Shown: positions 38,791-51,700 of the stretch, in pieces
Layout: each line of letters starts with the position of its first letter
Position numbering within the stretch: position 1 is the first letter of the stretch
NCBI GenBank assembly: GCA_013399855.1
Contig: VXAY01005593.1
Location: 868,001-932,000 of the forward strand
Direction: 5' to 3'
Source: Oxyruncus cristatus
Taxonomy: Eukaryota > Chordata > Aves > Passeriformes > Cotingidae
DNA: 64,000 bases
Position numbers and translations under genes: made by a program
Notes under the pieces: model-generated
The model's database searches: none
What the model saw: only the letters and a program-made list of their open reading frames with translations
What the model was told of the DNA's origin: nothing

Positions 38791-40983
38791 TGAATCTATA
38801 GCAATGTACAAACAGACCTCAGCTGAGATTGTCTCTGCCCTAATGAACCCATTCACAACTGGTTTTCCAATTTCAAACTTTCATGTTCTCTCTTTTTATT
38901 TTTCATCTCAAAACCAAGTACTGGTGGTTCAAACTAAGTTCTTTACATTTCTCTGGGTATTCTTTGAGAGACTCCAGAGTGCCATTTGCTGGAAAGGATA
39001 CCTCAAACAAGTACAGGGCAGAGGCCATATAAGTCTAAAATCCTTCAAAATTTGTGAGGAGGCTTAAATCCACACGTTTTGACTGTGCAGCTGAGGCCTC
39101 TTTCTGTATTGGGACCTTGTTTCAATTGGCCTGTATCTGGACTAAGGTTTAGACACTTGACCTCAGCTTGAAAGCGTGTGTCTGTTGTGTGGCACATTGT
39201 CTCCTTGTGTTCGTGGAAGGAAGGCTGCAAACCTTGTCTTAGCTCAGTGCAACCTTATTTACATTCCATTAACCTGCAGAGGGGGTGGTGTGCTGCTGCT
39301 GCCTTTCCTTGATGAACCTTGGCTAAAGAATCCCCTTTGGCTGATTTAATAAAAGCTGAAGATATTTGAGGCAAGATCTGAGATTTTGGATAAAACACTG
39401 GGTCGTGGAGGCTTAATATGTTATTGCACATCAGCAGAGTGAAGGCACCTGTCCCTACATATGCTCTTTGCCCGGAGCTAATGCAAAATAATATGATGTA
39501 GCTTCACTTTGTTTCACTGTCAGCGAAGTTAAATTGCATTATTATGTCTTTGTCACCAGCCAAGAACGTGTGCCCAGACTGCTACCTCAGCTCTTCTGAT
39601 GTTTGGTAACTTGTTAAGTTGCTCTCACTTGATCATATGTCAGAGCTTGAAGTCCTTCAGAGCTGTCATGAAGTCCTTGGGAGTCCTGGTTTTGTTACCC
39701 TGTATTCTTATTTACAAGGACTTGTGGCTGTATGTATAGCACATACTTTTTTACCCAGATGTTTTTACATGGGGTGTGACAGATTGGATGCTTTTCATCG
39801 ATCAGCAAAACTGGTGTACATGTCTCAAGAGACCAGCACTTTCTGATTCAAGTCCTTTCAAGTCCTTTCATGAAAATTAAAAATAAAATAAAAAAATAAA
39901 AAACACACAGAAAATGGTTTATAAAGAAGAAAAAGCTTCTGTCAAATATTTGATATCTGCAAAGCTATAAATAAGAGAGATACTTTTTAAGTTTATAAAA
40001 CTTCATCATCTTCAGAGAGATATTGGGAGGAACAGCATGAAAAAAAGGTGTCTTTTTCTCTAGTAGTGTATAGATTGACCCTCCTAAATGAACACTGTTG
40101 GCAAGAATGATATGATCTGAGACAGAAAAGCAGCAGAAATTCAGAGTTTATATAAATTTATCTATTTAATTTATGTCTCAACTCCTGCAGCCTGCCATAA
40201 AGAAAATGGAATGCAAGCTGGAAACACAGGTTTGTTCTAATAGATGCAGGGGGAGGAATAAAGCTAACAAATATATTTGTTTCCCTGCTAATCCCTCTTC
40301 ATTATAGGGCATAGCTGTTTTGCTTAATGGTCATAAATGAATCCAATATGAACTCAAACAAAAGGAGATTTCTTTTCTGTTTGTAGATTAAATCATTTGT
40401 AAAAATATTTCAAGTGCGTTCAGCATCATGAAGTCAAATAAAACCTTTGTCTCACACAAGCAAAAATTTACCGTAGAGAGTGCCTTTCTATGACAACTGG
40501 TAAGAGGCAATTTTTCCCTGGAGCCAACTTCCACTGGATCAGTGATGCTCCAGTCTATAGCAGAGGGAGTTTGTGTTCAGATCCGTGTACCAGCATGCAT
40601 AATAATGAATCACACCCTACATTGATTTAGTAAACCAATAGGTTTTATTAACTCAACAATGAGATTAAAATGGATTAAAACAGGAGAGGGGCTCTATCAT
40701 TGCACTAGTAATTTACCCCGATTCTACAAAACGTGCAATTCACTTTGGTTTTAATACCTGATTAGACTCCTCTCAGTACTGTTGAAATGTTTTCTCCAGG
40801 GTGGGAGCGCAGCAGATATAGGTGAATCCTATACCCATATGTAACTACAGAGAGGGCAAGCAAACAAGCCAACTTTAATCAGAGTTTGGACTTTCCAGTA
40901 TTATCTGAGACAAAGAAGTCAGTGATTTCTCTTGGCAGGGAGTTCTGCAGCCTCATGTGCTAAAACACACAGAAAAGCACCAG
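38791..40983. other. Non-coding AT-rich unique sequence
   Basis: No supported gene. It contains an A-rich AAATAAAATAAAAAAAT run (about 39875-39905), a doubled CAAGTCCTTT (about 39849-39868), and two GATTAAAA motifs exactly 10 bp apart at 40663 and 40673 inside a conserved-looking AT-rich stretch. The longest frames are under 90 codons. Confidence 0.65.
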
Positions 40984-41387
40984 TCTGATGAGGAGCAGCT
41001 CAGGGAGCTGGGGGGGCTCAGCCTGAAGAAGGGAAGGATCAGAGGGAACCTTATCATTCTCTACAACTACCTGAAACAAGGCCGTAGCCAGGTGGGGGTT
41101 GGTCTCTTCTCCCAGCTGACAGAATGAGAGGCAGTGGCCTCAAGTTGCACCAGGGAAGGTTTAGACTGGATGTTACGCATATTTCCTTCACTGAAGGGCT
41201 TATCAGGCATTAGAAGATGCTGCTCAGGGGAGTGGTGTAATCAGCACTCCCTGGAGTGTTCAAAAGGCATGTGGCTGTGGCATTTGGGGATATGATTTAG
41301 TGGTGAACACTGTGGTTGCTGGGTTAATGGTTGGACTTGATGATCTTGGAGTCAACCTTTCAACCTCAATGATTCTCTGACTCTTAA
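40984..41387 (+). mobile_element. CR1 LINE 3' end, sense
   Basis: Begins abruptly at 'gatgaggagcagctcaggga' and continues with 'ctctacaactacctgaaacaagg' (about 41059-41081), 'gtagccaggtgggggttggtctcttctccca', 'ggcctcaagttgcaccaggg' and 'ttaatggttggacttgatgat'. It ends near 'tcaatgattctctga' (41366-41380), the CR1 terminal repeat. It holds the last part of the ORF2 C-terminus (with an in-frame stop after the 'FSQL' block) and the 3' UTR. It retains a segment missing from the related copy at 54 kb. Confidence 0.93.
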
Positions 41388-44077
41388 AGGTCCCCAGGAC
41401 TGCAAGACAAACCCTGGCTCATCCCCGATGCTCACAGTGCCTGCCCTGCCCTCCTCACCTATAGCACAGCAGGTAGCTGGGTCACAAGGTGCCTTTAGAC
41501 TAGAAGATCTGACAGTGCCCTGGTGCTGAGCAGCAGCCCAGAGCTGTAAGATCTGCCTGAGAATAAAGTAAATTAGGTCAAGCAGAGCTGTGTTGCTGCT
41601 GGTACCCAAGCGAGCAGTTTCAGAGCCGTGAATAATTCTCCACTCCATTATCTCCAGCTGAGATTTGAGCCTGTCCCATTAGTTTCAGCACATTCAGGAT
41701 CCTGCACCAACCTTATGCAGCATTACTTTGGGAGTCCTCTGGTGCAAACCCGTGGTTTTCAACCCAGAGGATGCCTCTGGCCTGGGGGCTGTTTCTAATG
41801 GCTCTGCAGTGGGCAGCTGTAAATCTTGCAAAAGGGTAAAGCTTTTCACAGTAGGTTCAGACTTGCTGGACAGGGCTTACACATGGAAAGCAAGTATGTT
41901 TTAGAGTCCAAAAAGCTGCAAAAGGTTGAATAACACTTGCATATAACTTGTCCTGGAATCTAGGGAGAGTGTAGGAGAGCCTCCTATCTTGCCTGGCCAA
42001 ACCACCTACCGAACTGCTCTTTGGACTCATAATGGATCTGAAGGGAAATTCCTGTCAGAGCCCACGTGGCTCTGAGCCCAGCTCAGTAAAGGCCAGTTTT
42101 GGAGGGATTGGCCTATGGGGTATGGAAGTATAGAAGACAGGGCTGGAGGAGAGCCCAAGGAAATATCTAGTCCTCCTCCTGAGCCAGAAAAACTAACATA
42201 ATGAGTATTTAATTGCTTTAGTATGGGCTTTTTGTATAAATTGTGTGCAATCATCGAGTTATGCTGTACATATGCAATAAAATTAAGCAAATATTCAATT
42301 TTTTTACAGATAAAGCTAAAATAAATCTAGCTTTCCCTTCCTGAGTTAATCCACCATGAACAACTCGATCAATAACCATCCTTTTAAACCATCATCCACC
42401 CACCTCACTCCTTCCCACCTTCTCCTGTTTTCTGGGAGAGGTTTGATTTAAATTGCCAATAACTATCCTCACGACCACTGTAATTATGACATTCATTATG
42501 ATTGCTATTTGTTATTAGATCGGTAAAGGAAATGCTTTGTCTCTCCGTGGGAATCTTCAAGATTTTGTAGTCATATTCCCTGTTTTGGATTTATCAGTGT
42601 TTGTGAACCAATAATATAAAAAAAAAAAGTACAGATCAGATCAATACACAATTCATTTAGATAGCTTGAAAATATTTCATTTAGATGGTGGTGAGCTTTC
42701 TGAAATAAAAACGTAATTAACTTAGCTGTTGAAAATGAGGAAACAGGATGTTTTTGCTGTTTTAAAAAATTATGGTTTCTTCAAATGGGGAAATTCATTT
42801 AAACCAAGTTCCTTCACAAACAGCTTGTATTGACCTACTGACATTCACCAGCTGAAAAAAACATTTAATCTGAAAATTGTCAGCTTGCCATTTACTATTT
42901 AAAGTTTATATAACACATACAAAGTTGCATAAAAAGTTATTGCTGTTGTTGGTGTTCTCAAAAATAAAATAAGAATGGCCTAAAGGAGTTAAGCACAGTC
43001 AGGGATTTCAAGTCTGAAACTTCTTAGATATTTTTGATACCATCTTAGCCCTCAGGTCACACAAAAATGACCTCTAATTCTGCAGCTCTAAGAGAGTTTT
43101 CCAGAGCTCTCAGAACGCAATTGCAGGATATACAAGTTTATTTTTTTAGACAGTTGTTAAATAATCATCAAACCCTTATCCATCCTTTTACTTTGAATGT
43201 GTTTATTTAGAAGCAATCTGATGCTATTGCCTTCACCCCAGTTTTGATGGTTGCAGTCAGGGGCTGGTCATCTCAGATATTCCAAATCCAGCCTCTCAAG
43301 CACGGGCAGCTGATACAGACTCGACTCGTCATGGACTTCAGTCTGTGAACTTGGCAATTGCATGAGCAAGTGACTCATGCCCCAGTTTGTGTTTGTTACC
43401 TCAGACACATTTGTCTGGAGAAGAGCTGTGGAAATAATTGGTTTTGGGGGGTTGTGGCAATTCTCATTACATAAGAATACTATAAATCACATTCAAAACC
43501 TGACGCCAGCTTCCTTTACCATCCTACTCTAAAAAGGTTACATCCAAAGAGGTTTTCTTCTCATTTCTGGCATCTTGAACTTCTCTGACCCTTTGTTTTT
43601 GTCTCTTTGCCCTAAAACCTCTGGGCACGTAAAATTTTTATGATGTTAGCTGTCATTCCTCCACGGTGCTACATTTGCCTGGTCTAGCTCCAGCCAGATG
43701 ATTTTGTCTGTACAAAGCAGTGATGCTCAGGCTCAGCAGATCCTTTCTGTCACCTCAGCAACATCAGCAGCTCTTGGAGGAGAATCTGCAGAGCACCTGC
43801 TCAGCCACTCATGGAGGGATTCAGTGATGGCTGCACCAAAATCTCCAAGGGGCAACAGAAAGTCCATTGTCTTGAAGATATTTATGAGCTGGGGAGATTT
43901 ATGGATACCTGGGACAAATTGTCTCAGTTCTGGCCTTTCTTAAAAAGGAGTGATCTATTAAACTCCATCAGAGAAGGAAGGTGGTGATCTAAAATGTCCT
44001 GCTGGAACCACTGGAGCTGGGCAGGGTGCAATGAGCATCTTGTGGCTGTGTGAGAAGTCCAGTGCACGTAGGATGTG
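41388..44077. other. Non-coding unique sequence
   Basis: No supported gene and no nameable repeat. An AT-rich block at 42440-42900 looks like conserved non-coding DNA and has an 11-bp direct repeat TTCATTTAGAT (42652-42662 and 42676-42686). The frames of 98 and 87 codons near 41.4 and 42.0 kb are antisense and without domains. Confidence 0.6.
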
Positions 44078-44218
44078 TCATAGAATGGTTTGGGTTGGAA
44101 GAAAACTCAAAAATACCTAATTCCAACCCCCTGGATGGGCAGGGACACCTTCCACTAGACCAGGTTGCTCAAGGCCCCATCCAACCTGGCCTTGAACACT
44201 TCCAGGGATGGGGCATTT
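44078..44218 (-). mobile_element. CR1 LINE 3' fragment, antisense
   Basis: Reverse-complemented CR1 end: 'catagaatggtttgggttgg' (44079-44098), 'ctaattccaaccccctgg', 'gggcagggacaccttccac', 'tagaccaggttgctcaaggcc', 'ccatccaacctggccttgaa' and 'acttccagggatggggca'. It stops near 44218, so only about 140 bp is present. Compared with the 19-kb copy it is closer to consensus in the 'ccatccaacctggccttgaa' block, but it carries an A-rich change in the 'gacctttaaag' position. Confidence 0.93.
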
Positions 44219-47200
44219 TGTCTGGTAAAGGGAGGAGTGGGGCTGAAATTGGTATAATGCAAGGGAAAACTGTTTGTCAAAGGGAAATAAAAGTAAGCCC
44301 ATAAAATATGGCTCCCTAAGAAATTATGTAAGCTGAGAAAAGAAAAATGCTATGAGACTCCAGCCTGACCATTTTCTTACCCTGCCTTGTTAACCTGGGG
44401 ATTTGACACAGCACACTGTGGGAGCATTTGCCTCTGGTGGAGAACAGCAATTAGAGTATTTCTGATGCATCACCCACTTCTCCTTAAGCCGTCTGAATTG
44501 TCCTCTTTTGAATAAAAAAGGCCAATCGTATATATAAGGAGGTCTTTAACCCTGCTCCAAGCAATAGGGCAAAAGGGGAATATTTCTGAACATACCCACA
44601 AAGTTTGTGGGAACAGCCCAGGGAAAATTGTTCCAACAAGTGTCTAGTTCATAGCTAGGTTCTCCAGATGGCATCAATATATCATGAAGAGTCAAAGAGA
44701 GCCTTTCTGAATGCAAATTACTATTCACATTTTACCTAATTTATGCAAATTAGCTCATTCAGTCTTCCACCTAATCCTCCCTGGAGTTCCTCCAAGGCTT
44801 GGAAGGAAAGATATTCTTCTTGCAAAATATATATAATCCATATTAATTGCCTCTGATGGAGATGAGTGGGATGGACAGCTATTCCAGCAGTTAATATTTT
44901 AATCACTTCACCCCAGAAGCAGCCCTGCCTCAGGTGAACAGACCCCGAATCTGTCCACATTGCTAACCTAAACCATAAACGGCTGCATATTGGGATGCTC
45001 CCAGCGCGGACTGGCAGGCAGATTTTGGGAAGGAGCTGATCAGCATTGAGCAGGGCTGAGGAGAGAGCTGGTGCGTGGGCAGATCCACTAGGCAGCAGAC
45101 CAAATCATTTCGGTTACCCAAGCTGGGAAGAGGGCTTCAGGAGAGGGATGAAGCTCAGTGATGGAGCCACATGGGTTACCGTGGGGATGCTGGGTTTTTG
45201 CATGGCAGAGCTGTGAGGTGGGTCAGACTGAACCGTGATGAGAGGTACTGAAATGCACCCTTTCCACCCCTCTGAGGAAGGCAGAGATGCAGGGAGGGCA
45301 GAGGAGAACAGAAGGGATCAGCACAGCACTTCTGTTGGCCTAAGCCAGAGGCATGGGAATACACTGGGACCCATCTGATCAACGGACTCCAATGCATCCT
45401 GAGCCCAGCCAGCATCAGCAAAAGGCACTGGTGTTCTCCAGCACCTTTTCTCAGTCCTGAAAAGGAAAAGAGGATTTGTAGAAGAATGAACAGAAGAAGT
45501 ACAAAATTACTGAGTTGGGAAATCTCTCAAAATTATCCACTTATTAAGAAGCGATTAAAATATGTTTGGGCATATTGACTTCAGTCTGTCCTTGTTTTAA
45601 TGTTTGTGTGTTATCTGGAATAGCTGTTCTTTAACCACAGGCTGGTACTTATGGATTTCTTATCCCTGTCCTTTGTGTCTGGATGGCTGTGATCAGATAC
45701 AGCGATAAAATAGTAAGACTAATTCTGAAATCAATGAATTAGAGATTTAATGCATCGATATTTCATCACTTATCTGTGTAGAAAGACAAGATTGATATGC
45801 AAGCAGTAAAATGGTCTGCGCCACTTTGTGGTACTGACAGACCCCAGAACAACTCCCTCACACATTGAGTTTCATCAGGATCAGCTGAAGGCATAAGGCA
45901 ACCTATTACACCTGTCCCAAAACTCACCCAAATCTGAGTGGTTAAAGCAGATGTTCGGTGCAACAGGTGAGAACTGGGTTTGCTGTAGATGTACTTCACT
46001 GATATAGCCCAACCCTGTGATAGATTTGGCCCAAGGGTGGACCTGCATCGAATTACACAATCCTTTTGCATTAGCTGCTTCCCAGACCATGCAAGGGCAC
46101 TGGCTGATATTTCTCAGCGGATATTTTTTTCCTATAGCGCTGTCAGTCTCCTTTTGCCAGTCAGGAAAACTTGTCTCTGAGGCATTTTGAATTGACATTT
46201 CAAATACCCTTTTTTTTTGTGTCAGGTCTGCAGGAAAACACTGAAGCAATTGATCGGTGACTTTCAAGAAAAACATATTTTTTTTCCTCTTCTGTAGGGA
46301 AGACATGGGATTTTCTGACAATGCCTAGGGACAGGTGTATCACTGCACTGCACTGCATGGCTGTACTTACATAACATGATTGATGTTGTCTGTTAAATTC
46401 AAAGGGATCCATAAGATTACAGAGTGCAAGAAGATTGGAACAACCCTCTTTGCCCTTCAGCTACACATTAAGATGTGTGTGGGGGGTAAATGTAAATAAT
46501 AGTAGAGCAGAGTACATTGCAGTAATTTCCAGGCTATATGAACCTGAAATGGAGCTTTAAACAACATAGGTCGATCACTTTGATGATAAAAATGGCTATA
46601 AATATATAGTTTGTACAAAAGCTCAGAAAGTTGAGTTTACTTGTTCAGCACTTGCCTTCAGCAAGGTGGTTACTTATGGGTGCCCAGAGACAAATCCCAC
46701 ACTTTCCAGCACAAGCAGCTCCTCACTGCAGATGCCTACAAGAGCTCAGCAAATCATTCATGAGTTGAGCTTGGTGAGTCAGAGCAAGCCCCGCTCTCAT
46801 ACTGCTTGGAGAGCACAACTAATAAAATTAGCTCTAAGACGACTTAGAGAGGAGCCTTGGATGGAAGATGCTTAAGTGGTTCTTCATCAATTTCTAAACT
46901 GATTTACTCGGATCGATACAACTTCTGACCACCGCCAAGCCACGCTGCTTTAAAGCTGTGGATACTTCCTCAGAATGGCTCTCAGCACCTCCCCTTCCCC
47001 GTGCTCAGGACTCTGTCCAACAAATCACTTAAGCTTGGGCTTAACTTTAAGTACATGAATACCTCATTAACATCAAGGAGACAACGTTAACTAAAGAATA
47101 TGTGTAAAGTGCTTTGCTGGATTGCGGCCGTAGACACTGCAGTCACCGTTGCTAGGTAGAAAAATAAGCCAGACAAAGAGTTTCAGCAAGAGGATAGTAT

Positions 47201-48360
47201 GATCTGGAGAATTACTCAACAACAGAAAACTGTGAGAGCAGGAAGATGATTGACTGATTATTTTTCCAATTCAGGGGAACCCATGGGAGCACCTAAATCA
47301 ACTCCTTCTGAATGCTGCAGGGTGACTTCAGTCCAGTGATTAGAGCTGAGTGAAATGTTTTGATTGAGAATAAATTAATTCAAAAGTACTGTTGTGGCTA
47401 AATGGAAAGCTTTTTCTGACCTATTTTGATTTCTTCTAGTTTTCCATTTCCAGAGAAAAATCCTGAATGGAATTTTTTTTAACTGTATGGATGTTTATAG
47501 CCCAATGTAGAGAAAAAAAATCATTTTTTGGTAGAAAAAGGATCTCACATAAATGAAAACATTGTGGCAAAAAATCCAAACAGAAGAACACATGCTTTCA
47601 TTTTTAACAATGACCCACTAGGAAAAAGAGATTTTAAAAAAACCGTGGGGTTTAATTGAAGGACTTGTATGTGTGTGGGTTTTTTTATTTCTCTTGGGGG
47701 GAAAAAAGATGCTTTTAAAAAAAAATACTCTGTTTTAAAAGTGGCAAGTTTTCATCAACAAAAAAAAATAGAAACTGAGTGAAATAAAGGACAAAGTGCC
47801 TCTGTTCTACATCTACACAAAATAAACTTTTTTGTTCCCCAATATCTCTAAGTAACTGTCACACTTCTGTGAAGCTACTGAACGGGGAATTCACCTTCAA
47901 AGAACTGCAAGGAGACAATAATTTGCAAATGAAGGGTTTCTTCCTGTCCCATATCCAAGGGGAGTTTTTTTCATAGATTCAAATAGCTTTATGATCAAAC
48001 AATTTTTTTTTTTTTTTTTTCAAAATCACAGGATAACCAGTTCCTGTGACAGGACACGATTATATTTTATGCTACGAAGAAATAAGAAAATAACATATAA
48101 GGTAAAAACACTGCAAAAATGTCTTAGGGAGACTCTTCTCCCTCAAGCACTATTTCCCCACAAGGTCACTGAACCAAAGAATGGTCCTATCCCACAGTAT
48201 TCCCATTTTAAGATGAACAGTAGCAATAATCCCCTCACTTGCCTTGTGCTCAAATTCCTGTAAGAAGTCACTGCTCATGGGGACATCGTCATTCCCTAAC
48301 AATGGAGCTCATCCTTGTCCCAGCAAACTCCTCTTAGCTCCAAGTACCCTGGCACTACTC
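44219..48360. other. Non-coding stretch with paired octamer motifs
   Basis: No supported gene. Two identical ATGCAAATTA decamers lie at 44711 and 44743. A CCAAT immediately before TATATATAAGG is at 44522-44538. A triple CACTG repeat lies near 46342-46356. An A/T-rich stretch at 47330-47850 resembles a low-complexity old repeat. A T18 tract is at 48003-48020. A 146-codon minus frame at 45881-46321 has no domain. Confidence 0.6.
48003..48020. repeat. T18 homopolymer
   Basis: Run of 18 T on plus, just upstream of the TAATTG cluster. No flanking retrocopy was recognised. Confidence 0.9.
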
Positions 48361-48389
48361 AACTGACCAGGATTGTATCTTGTTGCTTG

Positions 48390-48764
48390 TAATTGAATCA
48401 TATTGATTTTTAATGAGTTTAATTGATTGTGGTTGTTTCAGGGGCTGTGCTGACAGCTTTTTTCCAGAGGCTTGATTGTGTAGTAGAGTGGGAGGGCAAA
48501 CAACGCGTTAATGAAGGGCCACATGAGTTAATGGGGAACTGGAAAACCAAAGGGAGACCTAGCATGAATACCTATGGAAGACACCAAGGAGGAATAAAGG
48601 CAAACAATTTATTTGACTTGAAACAGGTTATAAAGGACAATAATTGTTTTAAATAGAAAGCTGTTGAATTATAATTGGAAGTAATTGAAACTCACCGAAA
48701 TATTGAATAAAACATTAGATAATTTAAATGGTGTTATCTTTACAATTATCATTGAAAATAATTG
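48390..48764. promoter_or_regulatory. Cluster of seven TAATTG homeodomain-type hexamers
   Basis: TAATTG occurs at 48390, 48420, 48641, 48672, 48682 and 48759, and its reverse CAATTA at 48743, all within 375 bp. TAATTG is a typical homeodomain core (NK, LIM and related classes). By hand estimate from base composition, fewer than one would be expected. The sequence around it is AT-rich but not a simple repeat, which fits a conserved enhancer. Function is inference. No conservation data were available. Confidence 0.3.
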
Positions 48765-48770
48765 CAGTGA

Positions 48771-51700
48771 AGCCCATGAACTGTTGTGAGAGGAAGAGAG
48801 TCACCCAGGGCACATTGTTTTTCACAGGCATTAATGCAGAGTGTTTAATGGGGAGGTATTTATAAATAAGTGGCAGCACTTGTTTCTGATCTGGCATTTC
48901 ACAAGTGAATGCCAGTCCCATGGTGGGTGAGAAGGCAGGTAAGCAAGAAGCATCTATTTTCAGAGCCATTGCTTTAAAAAGCAGTCAAGAAGATGCCTTT
49001 CCCTGGAAAACTTCCTGCTATGTTTATTGGGTTTGGAGGTTTAAAGACACTTTTTCATAGCTGTGCGTTATCATTCTGAAATATGTTCCCTGAATATTTT
49101 CAGAACAACACGTGCAAATTGTCCTTTTTCAACTAGCAGAGCTACTTGAAAGCATAGAATGCTTTTCAGAAGAAAAAAAATAAAATTCTGTTCATTCATC
49201 ACAGCACTCTAAGGTTGTCACATCGACATAAGTAGCTATTTTTGGTTCAGTGTCAAAAGATGTAACTGCCTTAACTTCAAATGCAGTTGTCTCACTGTAG
49301 AATTCATGGAAGACAGGTTACTCAGCTTCTCAGTTCTGACCTGAATGTCTCTCCAGGTAAAGCTACATACTGTCCTCTCTGGAGGGGGAAGGTTTGAGCA
49401 ATCGTTTTATAGCAGACTATGGCTTCATAATGCGTGACATCCTGAGAGAGTTTCAAGGTGATTAATATAATTACTACAATGGACTTGATGAATTTTGAGA
49501 CAATAACTGTAAGGAGCAGAGGAGCGTTCCACCTACAAAAACATCTCTTCAGATTCTAATCAGCTCCTGCATGGAAATCAGTTTGTTGCATTCTCTTCCT
49601 AGTTGCCATGGGCCAAATTTTACCAAGCAGATGAAAAGCAGGCAAGGACTTGAATTGCAATGATTTCAGGTTATTTTTGGTCCTGTGGAAATAAACCCTT
49701 TTCCATCCCCTTGATATAGAACTGGATATTAGTCTATTAATGCTGCATTTCCTATGGACTAAACTGAGGAAAGGAGTATCATTGAAACATCAGTTGGGGA
49801 AAATTGCTGAAATGGAGTGGCAGATGAAGAGGATCTGAATGATGGCTTTATCTAGGAGGAGAGAAGGAGAAGGGTGAATAAGGAACATGTGCAGAGGCAA
49901 AAGCAGCCAAGCTTTGAGAGACTAACATAAGCTATAGCAGTCTGCTAATATTCCTTAAGGCTCTATTAATGTCGGGATGATTTTTTCACAGATGATCGTC
50001 TGTTCTCTCTTAGACAAATATCTACTGAAGTCATATGCTGGGCATCTGGCTTCTTTGTGCTTCTTCTCTTGAAGGACAAGTTAGAAGGTGGATTTTGCTT
50101 TCTAGTACAGCTTACAAAAGCTTTCATGTTCCACATGGGCAGAGGGAACAAACGAGAGGCAGCTGAAGGGGAAAGGATTGATCCTGTGATACTCCAGGCC
50201 ATGCCTGTGCTCTTCTGTGTGCTGTGAGAGGAGCTGAGCAGACTTACAGCGATGCTTCAGCATAGCTGCACAACTCCAGGTGCTATTTTAGAGTGTGGTG
50301 GCATGTCAGAGTGACTAGTTGTGAGCTTGAACCCTGTGCTGTGTGTAACACCCCACTGCGACCCTCCTCAGGGGGTCAGATGCTGAGGTGAGACCAGCAG
50401 ATCTGCGTTCTGTCACAAGCTCTTCCGCTGATATGTGCCCCTGCAATTTTCAGAGCTCCATCTGTTGGTGATGTATCTACAGACATATCTGTTCCCATAA
50501 GCCCACCATGACTATTTTCCCTTGGGCAGTCAGCCCTGTCATTACTAGTAGCAAACACCTACACTCTTGTGATGTGATGACTTCTCTTACAGAAGAAGTC
50601 AACTCTCCTCACCACTGGGGTTCTTCCACTGTGACAGGAAAATAACAGCAGGTGGGCAACAAGTTGATACAATTGATTTGAACCTGCTGTGGTCCAACAG
50701 TGAAAGGTCTGATTTATCTTCCCTGGGAAACTGGGAGGCATGGAGAATAATCTGATGCAAGGAGCCCTTGCTGATGCAAGTGATGCAAAACTGGTGGACA
50801 GACCCATCAGTCAGGAAAGAAGCTGGGACATCATGGCTGGTTGTTACGGTACTATTTCCAAACTCCTCCAAGTTTGTCTTCATCTTTTTTTTTTGATATT
50901 TAAGTGCTGTGGGATATCTCTCTGAAGACTGTGCATGGTGAATGGAGGGAGCATGCAAATGTAAATTATAAGCACTAGTAAGAAAGGAAAAAAGCACTTG
51001 GTAAAGATGTCTAGACATCACAAAGTGTAATTAGTAAGGTTTAAGATTCTGCCAGCAAAAATACACGGCAGGAAACACAAACATAAGGAGAACAAGAGCC
51101 ACCAGGCTTCACTTGGCTCCAGCCACTTCATCAGGGCTAATTAAAGTGTTCTTCCAAGTCCTTAAAGAGATTAACTATGACAGCAAACAATTTCAAATAC
51201 GATGTACTAGTCTAAAATGTGGTGGTGGAAGCAACAGGGAGGTAGCAATCTGCACTGTCAACTCCTGTTCCAGTATGTTCAGTGAAGAACACTCAAAGTG
51301 AAGTAAAGCAAGGCCAAAGACGAGACCAGCGGATGCTTCCCAGTCAATTTGTCTTGCCATATGATTTGCCACATCTGAAGTGGAAAGGTCTCAGCTGTCT
51401 GCAAAGTCCTGGCTGTGCTCCTCATGTACACGTCACTTCTCATGCACTGGAGTTTTACTGCTACATGATACAGTCCAGAGTTGTATTTTCCACATGTTCC
51501 TCAGCGAGTTTGGAGGTGAGAAGGTACATCTCTGCACACCCTGCAGCCAGGCAAGCAAAGAGGTAACAGTGCTTTTAAGTAATCACATGCACATCTCCAA
51601 GGCTCTAAAGGTGGAATCTTCTTCTGCAGCTATTTTCACTGTCCTGTCCATCTTTTCATCATTTCCATAATGAGGTTGCCCTGTCTCCCAGTGCTCTGGG

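Noticed and set aside
44522..44538. CCAAT plus TATATATAAGG as a core promoter
   Set aside because: The CCAAT is directly next to the TATA-like stretch, not about 50 bp upstream as is usual, and no open frame or transcript sign follows.
45881..46321. 146-codon minus frame
   Set aside because: No recognisable family. It crosses an A-rich lysine run and competes with open frames on both strands.
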